Translations under genes and position numbers: made by a program
Source of the DNA: Oscillospiraceae bacterium
Lineage (GTDB): Bacteria; Bacillota; Clostridia; Oscillospirales; Oscillospiraceae
Length of the DNA stretch: 33,406 bases
Assembly (NCBI GenBank): GCA_020025615.1
Contig: JAHHRT010000007.1
Location: forward strand, 1 to 33,406
Reading direction: 5' to 3'
Part shown: piece by piece, positions 26,385 to 33,406 of the stretch
Layout: each line of letters begins with the position of its first letter
How positions within the stretch are numbered: the stretch's first letter is position 1
The notes under the pieces: generated by a model
What the model saw: only the letters and a program-made list of their open reading frames with translations
Database searches by the model: none
Told to the model about the DNA's origin: nothing

Positions 26385-28031
26385 TTACAGCATCCAGTCT
26401 TCCAGGGGTTCTTCTAAGTCCAGACAGCCCCGGATCAGATGGGTGATAACTTCAACGGTCCAGCCATTTCCCAGCATCTTCTTGGCCTGGGTGGCAGAGG
26501 TGCAGCTGAAATCATACCATTCCGGCACGGTCTGAAGTCTCATGCACTCGGTCACAGTCAAGGGACGGATGATCCAGTACCCGTCCACTAGCTTCATGGG
26601 GTAGGTCTTGCCCTTGATGGTGATCTGACCGTCCCAGACAGGGTAGATGGCATAGGTCTTTCCATCGGCTCCGGAGACTGCCCTGGTGGGAATCCCATTC
26701 TTGTCCCACTCTACTGGGACAGCATACAGATAGACGGGTTCAGCAATCTGGTTATCCTTTGCCACCGTGGAAAGGGTGTTAGTCTTCCCGTCGGGGCGAG
26801 GCTGCAGTACACACATTTCCCGGAAACCGTGGTGGACTTCTCCGGCTTCGTACTGTTTCCGAACTGCCTTTCCTTCCTCAGTTCTCTCATACCGGAAACA
26901 AACAGGCTCAGCAATCGAGTTATCCTTTGCCACCGTGGTGAGACAGTTGGTTTTCTGGGGATTTTCATTTGCCTCATACCGCTGAATATATTCTAAGCTA
27001 GGGTTACAATCATCACGGTGACCCTCTTCATTGATTCTACGACCCACCATTCGACCAGCCACGGGCATAGCATACAGCCCGGAGGCACTGCCCAGTCCTC
27101 CGCCTGTGGAGACTGTTATCCCCTTCCCATCTACCGGATACACCCTGCAGCCCTGCTGACTTCTGAGCTCTCCGTCAGGCCGGGGCATCAGACCCACCCT
27201 AGTGGGGTCACCCACCGGAACCGCATAAAGCCCAGTTTTTGCACCACCGCCTCCGGCGTTGGCTACCTGATTCACAGACTTTCCTTCTGAAGAGTACACC
27301 CGGTTAGCCTGTCCGGCTTTCAGAGCGCCATCTGGGGAGGGCATACATCCCACCCGAACTGGTTCAGCCACACCGGTGGAAGGATAGCCCCCATTTGTCA
27401 CAAAATTAGCCAGTCCATTCTTGGCATACTGAGCCTCTAGGGTGTGGGCTTTGCCCCCATCAGATGCATTGACTGAAAAATAGTCCAGGATGTCCCTCAA
27501 CAGAATGCCCCGATCTTCCGGCTGCTGGATGTTCACCTTGGAATAGGAACCATCATCATTTCTCCTGCCCACCCAGTAGAATCTCTGACGGTTCTGAGCA
27601 GAAACCAGCGCGCTATTGATGCAGATCTCCTCAAAACCGAAGGCCCCACGGATACTGTCTCGGATGGCTTTACTCATGGACTTATTGTTCTCATAGATGA
27701 AGTACCGAGGCTTCGCTTCATGCAGTGCCCGGACATACTGGCAGAACAGGTCCCAGCCAATACCGCTTGCTGTGGTCTCCCGGTGTTCTGTCTGGGCTAT
27801 AGACCAATAAGTGCAGGGGCTACCACCAACCAGGAAGTCAAAGCCCCGGTACTGGGTGAAGTCACCCTGAAAGACGTCACCCTTGTGCTCAATCAAGGGG
27901 AAATTATGGCTGGAGGTCTGGATCGCGTACTTGTCCACCTCATAAGCCACATACCTCTCCACCTCAACACCTGCACCCAGCATGGCCAGCATACCGCAGG
28001 CCATGCCATCATAAAGTGATAAGATCTTCAT
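26385..28031 (-). CDS. Cytosine-5 DNA methyltransferase with duplicated internal modules
   Basis: 548 residues. C5-methyltransferase motifs: I (SLYDGMACGMLAML), IV GGSPC at 69-73 with catalytic Cys73, VI as ENN at 114-116 (usual ENV), VIII QNRQR at 146-150, IX-like RPLTVTECMRLQ at 489-500, X GNGWTVEVI at 521-529. It methylates cytosine C5 in a short target, probably to protect phage DNA. The region between VIII and IX is about 340 residues and repetitive: a block of about 48 residues occurs twice (about 226-273 and 277-324, each starting with RVGxMPxPDG and ending YAxPV), and TVAKDN.IAEPV occurs twice (366-377 and 422-433). This enlarged target-recognition region is unusual. ATG at 28031 follows AAAGGAGTATGGT. 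Confidence 0.92.
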   Translation of the reverse strand: MKILSLYDGMACGMLAMLGAGVEVERYVAYEVDKYAIQTSSHNFPLIEHKGDVFQGDFTQYRGFDFLVGGSPCTYWSIAQTEHRETTASGIGWDLFCQYVRALHEAKPRYFIYENNKSMSKAIRDSIRGAFGFEEICINSALVSAQNRQRFYWVGRRNDDGSYSKVNIQQPEDRGILLRDILDYFSVNASDGGKAHTLEAQYAKNGLANFVTNGGYPSTGVAEPVRVGCMPSPDGALKAGQANRVYSSEGKSVNQVANAGGGGAKTGLYAVPVGDPTRVGLMPRPDGELRSQQGCRVYPVDGKGITVSTGGGLGSASGLYAMPVAGRMVGRRINEEGHRDDCNPSLEYIQRYEANENPQKTNCLTTVAKDNSIAEPVCFRYERTEEGKAVRKQYEAGEVHHGFREMCVLQPRPDGKTNTLSTVAKDNQIAEPVYLYAVPVEWDKNGIPTRAVSGADGKTYAIYPVWDGQITIKGKTYPMKLVDGYWIIRPLTVTECMRLQTVPEWYDFSCTSATQAKKMLGNGWTVEVITHLIRGCLDLEEPLEDWML

Positions 28032-28048
28032 ACCATACTCCTTTCAGT

Positions 28049-28927
28049 TTACAGCAGCCAATCATCCTCTACAGAGGTCAGCTGGGGAATTTGGGAAAAT
28101 ATCCAGGCAATGACGTCCACAGTCCAGCCATTTCCCACAGCCGCATAACGGGCACTCATAGGGACTCCAGCTGTATAATTGTCAGGAAGAGTCTGGGCTC
28201 TCTCATATTCCACTGGGCTGGGGCGATAATACTGCCCGTTAGGATACTGAATATTGGTGGCGCCGGTATTGCTGATCTGTTGTTCGCACAGACAGCATCT
28301 CATTTCCTCATCCAGCGTCCGGATGTGGTCCCATGCCTTTTTATATGCCAAAGTACCCGGGCGCTTTTTATGTATTCTTTCGGTGATGTTGTGCTCCTGC
28401 TTGGCTTCTTCCGGTTCCATAATGTCTCTCAGCTTCAGGCCCTTGGGGACTGGTAGCCTGCCCAGTGGGAAGTTGGTCCAATACAGGCGCTTCCGATCCT
28501 GGCAAGAAAAAATATTGCTGTTGATGTACACTGGCTTCACTCCCAGAATCTCAGAAATTTTATCCCGGTTCTGTTTGGTCATGGAGTAATTATTCTCCAG
28601 CAGGAACCAGTGGGGTTTAGCTTCTTCCAGAGCCCGCACATACTCGTAAAACAGCCGGCTCTTGACACCCTTCAGCCCTTCCTTGCTACCACAGCTGCAG
28701 AGATCCTGACAGGGAGATCCACCGATCAGTAGGTCAAATCCCTGATACTCTGTGAAGTCTGCCGTGCATACATCTCCCCGCTGTTCAATGTCTGGCCAGT
28801 TCTTTTGACTGATGGTTATAGCATGGGGCTCTATTTCGTAAGCCACATACCGTTCCACCGGAATGCCTGCCCGTTCAAGAGCTAGGCGGCCACAGCTGAT
28901 TCCGTCAAACAGTGATAATACTTTCAA
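28049..28927 (-). CDS. Second cytosine-5 DNA methyltransferase, standard length
   Basis: 292 residues. Motifs: I SLFDGISCGRLALERAG, IV GGSPC with Cys73, VI as ENN at 111-113, VIII QDRKR at 143-147, IX-like SPVEYERAQTLPDNYT, X GNGWTVDVI. The N-terminal half is clearly related to the neighbouring enzyme (same Cys position, same ENN), so the two are paralogues with different target regions. Starts with TTG at 28927, with AAGGAGG nine bases upstream, and is first in a two-gene operon with its own promoter. ENN instead of ENV is shared by phage-type enzymes of this group. Confidence 0.92.
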   Translation of the reverse strand: MKVLSLFDGISCGRLALERAGIPVERYVAYEIEPHAITISQKNWPDIEQRGDVCTADFTEYQGFDLLIGGSPCQDLCSCGSKEGLKGVKSRLFYEYVRALEEAKPHWFLLENNYSMTKQNRDKISEILGVKPVYINSNIFSCQDRKRLYWTNFPLGRLPVPKGLKLRDIMEPEEAKQEHNITERIHKKRPGTLAYKKAWDHIRTLDEEMRCCLCEQQISNTGATNIQYPNGQYYRPSPVEYERAQTLPDNYTAGVPMSARYAAVGNGWTVDVIAWIFSQIPQLTSVEDDWLL

Positions 28928-28961
28928 AGTGTCGAACCTCCTTAAATATCATGGTACTACC

Positions 28962-28990
28962 ATTATACCGGCGCACCTCACACTTGTCAA
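28962..28990 (-). promoter_or_regulatory. Promoter of the methyltransferase operon
   Basis: On the minus strand TTGACA (28985-28990), a 17-base spacer ending GCCGG, TATAAT (28962-28967). The leader leads to AAGGAGG and the TTG start at 28927. Confidence 0.9.
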
Positions 28991-29249
28991 CCAGAATATT
29001 TATACGCTGTTTTTGCATAAATATCCGTACTCCAAAGCCCTCCGAGGTGGAACGACACTCGGTGCTCTTGTTCCACTTTTCGTTCCTCATGTTCCACTTA
29101 AAATCTTTATAGGTGGAACAAGAAAATGAACAAATTGTAAACACGTTCCACTTTGGCCCTTTCTTGTTCCACCTGTTTAATTGTCATAAGTTCGGAAAAT
29201 CCAGCAATATATAATAAAATCAACATAAATTCATATTAAATAATATATA

Positions 29250-29397
29250 GTGGAACAAGAGGAACAAATGGAACAAGGATATTATAAAACTATAAAATAG
29301 GGCTATAATATGGTAATATATGGAAAATATAGGGCAAATATAGGGCAAATATAGGGGTTATAGAAAAAATGCGTTCCTTTTGTTCCACTTGTTCCAC
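29250..29397. repeat. Long inverted repeat made of 9-bp triplets
   Basis: Arms 29250-29274 and 29373-29397 are 25 bp each and match in inverted orientation with 2 mismatches. Each arm is three 9-bp units of the TTGTTCCAC type. The loop of 98 bp is AT-rich. If melted, it could extrude a long hairpin. Confidence 0.85.
29325..29357 (+). repeat. Three tandem 11-bp direct repeats
   Basis: AAATATAGGGC at 29325-29335 and 29336-29346, and AAATATAGGGG at 29347-29357. They lie in the loop of the inverted repeat, as 11-bp AT-rich direct repeats do in some DNA-unwinding elements. Confidence 0.88.
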
Positions 29398-29462
29398 CCC
29401 GGAACCGGCGCCGGGCGGCTGTTTATGCAGAATTGACCGGCAAGGATGGCACAAAATGGCAG

Positions 29463-29491
29463 TTGACAACATGGTATAATGGGGTTATAGA
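29463..29491 (+). promoter_or_regulatory. Promoter of the packaging operon
   Basis: TTGACA (29463-29468), spacer 17, TATAGA (29486-29491). The predicted leader starts near 29498 and holds a 6-bp hairpin CCGCCC/GGGCGG (29498-29503 with 29526-29531) before the terS ribosome site. A TATAAT at 29475-29480 lies in the spacer. Confidence 0.65.
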
Positions 29492-29564
29492 ACATCTCCG
29501 CCCAGCCTCTGACGCAAGCACAAACGGGCGGCGGTCTGATTTTTATTAGAAAGGCGGTGAGCGT

Positions 29565-30104
29565 TTGGGAAGACTTCCTGAAAAACAGTTCCTTTTTGTC
29601 CAGGAATATCTGAAAGACCTAAACGCGAAGCAGGCCGCTATCCGTGCAGGCTACAGCCCAAAAACCGCAGAGGTGCAGGCCTCGCGGCTGTTGAATAGTG
29701 TTAAGGTGCAGGACGCCCTGTCCGAAGCCCGGAAAGCCCAGATGGTCCGGACCCAGATAACCCAGGACCGGGTGGTGGCCGAGCTGGCAAAGATCGCCTT
29801 CGGAGACGCCACGGCCTACGCCCGGGTGGTCCGGAAGGTCGACCCGGATACCCTGGAGGACTACCAGACAGTGGAGCTGACCCCCACCAGCGACCTGACC
29901 GCAGACCAGCGGGCAGCAGTGGCACAGATCAAGGAAGGTAAACATGGTATAGAAGTATCCCGGTATGATAAAATGCGGGCCCTGGAGCTGCTGGGGCGCC
30001 ATCTGGGTATGTTTGATAAGCACGACGCACCGGAGGCCGACCAGCCGGACGACGGCTTCCTGGAGGCACTGAAGGGGGAGGCCGGCGAGGTATGGCAAGA
30101 CTGA
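29565..30104 (+). CDS. terS: Terminase small subunit (Terminase_2 family)
   Basis: 179 residues. N-terminal helix-turn-helix of the Terminase_2 family: LPEKQFLFVQEYLKDLNAKQ, AAIRAGYSPKTAEVQASRLL. A central helical oligomerisation part (VQDALSEARKAQMVRTQITQ) follows, then an acidic C-terminus (DAPEADQPDDGFLEALKG). TerS recognises phage DNA at the packaging site and recruits TerL. The TTG start at 29565 is preceded by AAAGGCGGTGAGCG. It is directly downstream of the repeat region, which may be its binding site. Overlaps TerL by 13 bases. Confidence 0.92.
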   Translation: MGRLPEKQFLFVQEYLKDLNAKQAAIRAGYSPKTAEVQASRLLNSVKVQDALSEARKAQMVRTQITQDRVVAELAKIAFGDATAYARVVRKVDPDTLEDYQTVELTPTSDLTADQRAAVAQIKEGKHGIEVSRYDKMRALELLGRHLGMFDKHDAPEADQPDDGFLEALKGEAGEVWQD

Positions 30105-31438
30105 AACCGGTGGCCCCTTTCCACTTTCAGCCCTTCAGCAAAAAGCAAAAGAAGATCCTGACCTGGTGGCTGCCGGAATCCGTAGTTTCCGAGTATGACG
30201 GCATTATAGCGGACGGCTCCATCCGATCCGGAAAAACCATCTGCATGGGCACCAGCTTTTTCATGTGGGCCATGGAGAACTTCGACGGCGAAAACTTCGC
30301 GATCTGCGGTAAATCTATCACCGCCTGCCGGCGTAACGTCGTGGAGCCTATGAAACGGGTACTGACCGGCCGGGGCTATCACTATATCGATCACCACGGC
30401 GAGGATGCCATGCTGGAGGTTTTCCACCACGGCAGGGTCAACCGCTTTTACATTTTCGGCGGCAAGGACGAACGATCCCAGGACTTTATTCAGGGTATCA
30501 CCCTGGCCGGCGTCTTCCTGGACGAGGTGGCCCTGATGCCCCAGTCCTTTGTCAACCAGGCGACCGGCCGGTGCTCTGTGGAGGGTTCCAAGTTTTGGTT
30601 CAACTGCAACCCCGCCGGGCCCAGCCACTGGTTCAAAACCGAGTGGCTGGACAAGTGCGAGGATCTGAACCTTTTACACCTACATTTTGTTTTAGACGAT
30701 AACCTCAGCCTGTCCGAAAAGATAAAGCAGCGCTACCGGTCTATGTATTCCGGTGTTTTCTATCGTCGGTACATACTGGGCGAATGGTGCGTGGCTGAGG
30801 GCATTATCTACCCCATGTACGAGAAGGCCCAGGAGGACCGGTGGCAGCCGCCGGAGGACGAGGATGGCCACGCGCTGGCCGTGGACTATTCGGTCTCCAT
30901 CGACTACGGCACCCAGAACGCCTTCGCGGCCCTGCTGTGGCAGAAAGACGCCCAGGGCATATGGCACGCCACCGACGAATATCGGTACTCTGGCCGCGAC
31001 ACCGGGCGCCTGAAGACCGACGAGGAATACGCGGACGAGCTGGACGCCTGGCTGAATAAGGCCCTGCCGGAGTACGCCTGGCGCCGGAAGATCATGCCCG
31101 ACGGCGGTCTGGAGCTGGTGGTGGACCCTTCCGCCGCTTCCTTCATTGCCACCATGCGGAGACGCCACCGGTACCGGGTCAGGAAGGCCAAGAACGACGT
31201 TCTGGACGGCATCCGGGACACCGCCACCTGCCTGCTGACCGGAAAGATCAAGATTTCCCGGACGCTGACCGGCACCGTGAAGGAGTTCGGCGGCTATGTC
31301 TGGGACGATAAGCCCGGCGTGGAAGATCGGCCTATTAAAATCGAGGATCACTGCATGGACTCCATGCGGTACCACGTTGCAACCCATCGGCTGGTCAAGC
31401 CGGTGGAAAAATATCATTCACCGTTTGGAGGTTTTTAA
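30092..31438 (+). CDS. terL: Terminase large subunit (PBSX/Terminase_6 type)
   Basis: 448 residues. ATPase domain: Walker A GSIRSGKT at 42-49, Walker B VFLDE at 141-145, and the coupling region VEGSKFWFNCNPAGPSHWF. Nuclease domain from about 250 with the acidic motif ALAVDYSVSIDYGTQNAF and later DHCMDSMRY. It drives DNA into the procapsid with ATP and cuts concatemers. ATG at 30092 overlaps terS. Complete and of normal length. Confidence 0.95.
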   Translation: MARLKPVAPFHFQPFSKKQKKILTWWLPESVVSEYDGIIADGSIRSGKTICMGTSFFMWAMENFDGENFAICGKSITACRRNVVEPMKRVLTGRGYHYIDHHGEDAMLEVFHHGRVNRFYIFGGKDERSQDFIQGITLAGVFLDEVALMPQSFVNQATGRCSVEGSKFWFNCNPAGPSHWFKTEWLDKCEDLNLLHLHFVLDDNLSLSEKIKQRYRSMYSGVFYRRYILGEWCVAEGIIYPMYEKAQEDRWQPPEDEDGHALAVDYSVSIDYGTQNAFAALLWQKDAQGIWHATDEYRYSGRDTGRLKTDEEYADELDAWLNKALPEYAWRRKIMPDGGLELVVDPSAASFIATMRRRHRYRVRKAKNDVLDGIRDTATCLLTGKIKISRTLTGTVKEFGGYVWDDKPGVEDRPIKIEDHCMDSMRYHVATHRLVKPVEKYHSPFGGF

Positions 31439-32872
31439 GTGCTTACCTATCAGGACTACGAAGAAGCGGTGGGTCAGGGCAAGCAGCTGGAGTTCCTGCT
31501 GCAGGCCGTGCGAGCTCACCAGACCAGTGATATGTACAAAATGGCCCAAACGGCGGACCTGTACGATCACCAGAAAAACAAGACTATAAACGAATACGTT
31601 CAGACTATTTTCCAGCTGTCCGGTCTCCCCGTGGAGGACTTCACGGCCAGCAATGCGAAGATTGCCAGCAACTTCTTTTCCCGGCTGAACACCCAGCGCT
31701 GCACCTACTCCCTGGGCAACGGCGTGACCTTTTCGGATCACCTCCGGAAAAGCCAGGGTCAGGACGGGGAGGATGTCTACAGCGACGAGACAAAGGAACG
31801 GCTCGGGCCTAAGTTTGACACCGATCTGAAGAACATCGGCTATTATGGCCTTATCCACGGCCTCTCCTTCGGCTTCTGGAACGTCAATCGGCTGCACCTG
31901 TTCAAGTTGACCGAGTTCGCGCCCCTCTGGGACGAGACTGACGGCAGCCTGCGGGCGGGCATCCGATTCTGGCAGCTGGACGCCAAGAAGCCCCTGGTGC
32001 TGGAGCTGTACGAAGAGGACGGCCGGACCAAATTCCGGACCAAAAAGGACGACCCCTCCACCCTGGAGTTGGTCCATGAGAAAGAGGCCTACAAGTCCAT
32101 CGTCAAGAAGGCCCCCGCGGATCCGGAGGAACAGGTGACCGGTGAAGAGAACTATGGCAGCCTGCCGGTGGTGCCCTTCTGGGGCTCCCGGCTGCACCAG
32201 TCCACCCTGGTGGGTATGCAGCAGGGGATCGATAGCTACGACCTGATTCGGTCCGGCTTTGCCAATGACCTGACCGACGTCTCCCAGATCTACTGGCTGG
32301 TGGAGAACTGCGGCGGAATGGGACCCCAGGACCTGGCGAAGGCCCGGGACCAGCTGCGGCTACTGCACATCACCTCCGTAAACTCTGACGACGGCGGCAA
32401 GATCACCCCCTACTCCCAGGAGATCCCCCACCAGGCGCGGGAGATCTACCTGTCCGGCATCCGATCCCAGATCTATGAGGACTTCGGCGGCCTGGACGTT
32501 CATACTGTGGCCGCCGGTGCCACAAATGACCACATCGACGCAGCCTATCAGCCCCTGGATGAGAACGCCGATGACTTCGAGTTCCAGGTGATCGAGTTCA
32601 TCCAGCAGGTTCTGGCGCTCATGGGCATTGAAGATAGCCCGCAGTTTAAGCGGAACCGGATCAGCAACCAGAGGGAGCAGGTGGAAATGGTCGCCACCGA
32701 AATGGGAATGGGAGTGCTGGACGAAGAAACGGCGCTTAACAAGCTCCCGAACATCACCCCGGATGAGGTGGCCGGAATTCTGGCCCGACTGGACAAAAAG
32801 AACAATGACAGGTACACCGAAGAAGATCCGGAGGAAAAACCCGTTGAAGAAATTGAGGAGGTGGTAGTATGA
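31439..32872 (+). CDS. Portal protein (SPP1 gp6-like)
   Basis: 477 residues from GTG at 31439, with TTTGGAGGTTTTTAA upstream. The order terS-terL-portal and the chain features fit: N-terminal helix YEEAVGQGKQLEFLLQAVRA, NKTINEYVQTIFQLSGLP, SRLNTQRCTYSLGNGVTFSD, the central IGYYGLIHGLSFGFWNVNRL, the helical stem FGGLDVHTVAAGATNDHIDA, and an acidic C-terminus (EEDPEEKPVEEIEEVVV). The portal is the dodecameric ring through which DNA enters the head. SPP1-type fold assigned from pattern; distance to the known family is not measurable here. Confidence 0.9.
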   Translation: MLTYQDYEEAVGQGKQLEFLLQAVRAHQTSDMYKMAQTADLYDHQKNKTINEYVQTIFQLSGLPVEDFTASNAKIASNFFSRLNTQRCTYSLGNGVTFSDHLRKSQGQDGEDVYSDETKERLGPKFDTDLKNIGYYGLIHGLSFGFWNVNRLHLFKLTEFAPLWDETDGSLRAGIRFWQLDAKKPLVLELYEEDGRTKFRTKKDDPSTLELVHEKEAYKSIVKKAPADPEEQVTGEENYGSLPVVPFWGSRLHQSTLVGMQQGIDSYDLIRSGFANDLTDVSQIYWLVENCGGMGPQDLAKARDQLRLLHITSVNSDDGGKITPYSQEIPHQAREIYLSGIRSQIYEDFGGLDVHTVAAGATNDHIDAAYQPLDENADDFEFQVIEFIQQVLALMGIEDSPQFKRNRISNQREQVEMVATEMGMGVLDEETALNKLPNITPDEVAGILARLDKKNNDRYTEEDPEEKPVEEIEEVVV

Positions 32873-33406
32873 TTCAGTTTTTCGTAACGGGCCAGAAGCT
32901 GACCCTCTCTCAGCCCCTGGTAGCCGCTAACACAATCGACTATCTGACCGCAGAATTCCATTTTCAGACCACCGACTGGGCCGGGAGAAGCTGCTGGGCT
33001 ATCTTCCAGCAGGGTAAAACCACCTACCGAATCAATCTGAAAGATGGCAAGATTGAAAAGGCCGCGCACCTGAATCTGGGCGCTGGAAACTGGGAAGTAA
33101 ATTTGATCGGCACGGCTACAGACGGTTCCAGGATAACCACCAATCAGCAAACGCTGACTGTAGAGCAGACGGGCCCCATGAATGGCGAGCCGCTGGGAGA
33201 AGTGCCGCTGTCCACGGCTGAGCAGATCGACCAGAAAGCGCAGACGGCTTTGGAAAATTCCACCGCTGCTCTGGAAGAGGCGGGGAAAACCGGGGAATTT
33301 GCAAAGCAAGCCAGCGTGTCTGCAACAACTGCCGCTCAGGCCGCAGAACAAGCGGGAAATGCAGCCACAGCAGCCGCAGGAAGTGCTCAGAACGCTTCCA
33401 CAAGCA
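32869..33406 (+). CDS. Baseplate-upper (BppU)/fibre-like protein, N-terminal part (runs off window)
   Basis: The open frame begins with ATG at 32869, overlapping the portal stop (ATGA), with GAGGAGGTGGTAGT upstream, and is open for 179 residues to the window end. Residues 1-95 are a beta-sandwich-like domain (FFVTGQKLTLSQPLVAANTI, YLTAEFHFQTTDWAGRSCWA, NLGAGNWEVNLIGTATDGS) similar to the N-terminus of BppU-type phage baseplate proteins. From about 110 the chain becomes an Ala/Gln/Glu-rich coiled coil (AEQIDQKAQTALENSTAALE, AAQAAEQAGNAATAAAGSAQ), like a fibre shaft. A fibre gene in this place, between portal and head genes, is unusual; it could be a neck fibre. Confidence 0.75.
   Translation, partial: MIQFFVTGQKLTLSQPLVAANTIDYLTAEFHFQTTDWAGRSCWAIFQQGKTTYRINLKDGKIEKAAHLNLGAGNWEVNLIGTATDGSRITTNQQTLTVEQTGPMNGEPLGEVPLSTAEQIDQKAQTALENSTAALEEAGKTGEFAKQASVSATTAAQAAEQAGNAATAAAGSAQNASTS

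Larger units (their letters stand above)
28991..29462. repeat. Gene-free AT-rich repeat region, candidate replication origin or packaging site
   Basis: No supported gene lies between 28928 and 29564. The heptamer GTTCCAC or its complement GTGGAAC occurs nine times exactly, at 29047, 29070, 29091, 29113, 29145, 29166, 29250, 29382 and 29391, with near copies at 29082, 29259, 29268 and 29373. The first six are 21-32 bp apart (23, 21, 22, 32, 21), close to whole helix turns. The others form two triplets with 9-bp period. An AT-rich stretch (about 29200-29370) lies between and beside them. This looks like iterons plus an unwinding element, or TerS-binding sites near cos/pac. CCGGCGCCGG, a perfect palindrome, is at 29405-29414. 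Confidence 0.75.

Noticed and set aside
26385..28031. Diversity-generating retroelement target in the methyltransferase
   Set aside because: The internal repeats look like tandem duplication, and no reverse transcriptase or template repeat is present in the window.
29047..29397. CRISPR array from the GTTCCAC repeats
   Set aside because: The repeats are only 7-9 bp, occur in both orientations and have spacers of unequal, very short length. No cas genes are near. Iteron-type repeats fit better.
29475..29480. TATAAT at 29475 as the -10 box of the terminase promoter
   Set aside because: The nearest TTGACA is only 6 bases upstream and no other -35 box fits at 16-18 bases. TATAGA at 29486 with a 17-base spacer is better.
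1..33406. tRNA or rRNA genes
   Set aside because: No cloverleaf with conserved TTCGA and CCA-end pattern and no rRNA-like segment was noticed by eye on either strand; a covariance-model scan was not possible here.

Overview
The window is most of the genome of a tailed double-stranded DNA phage or prophage with a long non-contractile (siphovirus) tail. The host is probably a G+C-rich anaerobic Firmicute of the gut Clostridia (Oscillospirales type). Evidence for the host: strong AGGAGG ribosome sites on nearly every gene, near-consensus TTGACA/TATAAT promoters, an oxygen-sensitive NrdG activase, an endolysin with SH3 and SLH wall-binding domains, and replication families (DUF2800, DUF2815, PolA, VapE-like) typical of Clostridia phages. 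The host assignment is inference; no host gene is present.

Layout. (1) 1-7391, plus strand: tail and lysis genes. These are the end of a tail assembly chaperone with a canonical -1 slippery site, the tape measure, distal tail protein, gp37-like tail protein, fibre/baseplate protein, amidase-SH3-SLH endolysin, holin, XhlA-like protein and small proteins, closed by a terminator. (2) 7476-9682, plus strand: five small genes of families without known function, with intrinsic terminators at 8709 and 9686. (3) 9746-11109, minus strand: small early genes in short units, two of them headed by almost identical promoter cassettes. (4) 11203-11645, plus strand: one isolated gene, then a promoter and a strong terminator that together predict a structured small RNA of about 115 nt. 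(5) 11642-25394, minus strand: a long, tightly overlapped early operon. Transcription order is Xre regulator, small genes, Fe-S nuclease (DUF2800), ssDNA-binding protein (DUF2815), DNA polymerase I, primase-helicase, an internal promoter with two perfect palindromic operators, a second Xre protein, NrdG, VRR-NUC nuclease, a dATP/dGTP diphosphohydrolase-like protein, SNF2 helicase, zinc-finger proteins, and a sigma-like activator as the last gene. (6) 25479-28927, minus strand: a third promoter cassette with small genes, then two cytosine-5 DNA methyltransferases with their own promoter and terminator. (7) 28928-29564: a gene-free AT-rich region with nine exact and four near copies of GTTCCAC/GTGGAAC, a long inverted repeat and 11-bp tandem repeats, a candidate replication origin and/or packaging site. 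(8) 29565-33406, plus strand: small terminase, large terminase, portal, and the start of a baseplate-upper/fibre-like protein that runs off the window.

The early genes form a self-contained replication set (AEP primase plus helicase, PolA with proofreading, SSB, two nucleases, SNF2 helicase) with nucleotide-pool enzymes and methyltransferases. A sigma-like protein at the end of that operon is a reasonable late-gene activator. The head genes (protease/scaffold, major capsid, connectors, major tail protein) and any integrase or CI repressor are not in the window. They probably lie between its right and left ends if the genome is circular or permuted.

Most noteworthy: the phased repeat region at 29047-29397, the predicted small RNA at 11531-11645, the promoter cassette copied at three loci, the paired operators at 17311-17339, the methyltransferase with internally duplicated modules, and the fibre-like gene directly behind the portal.
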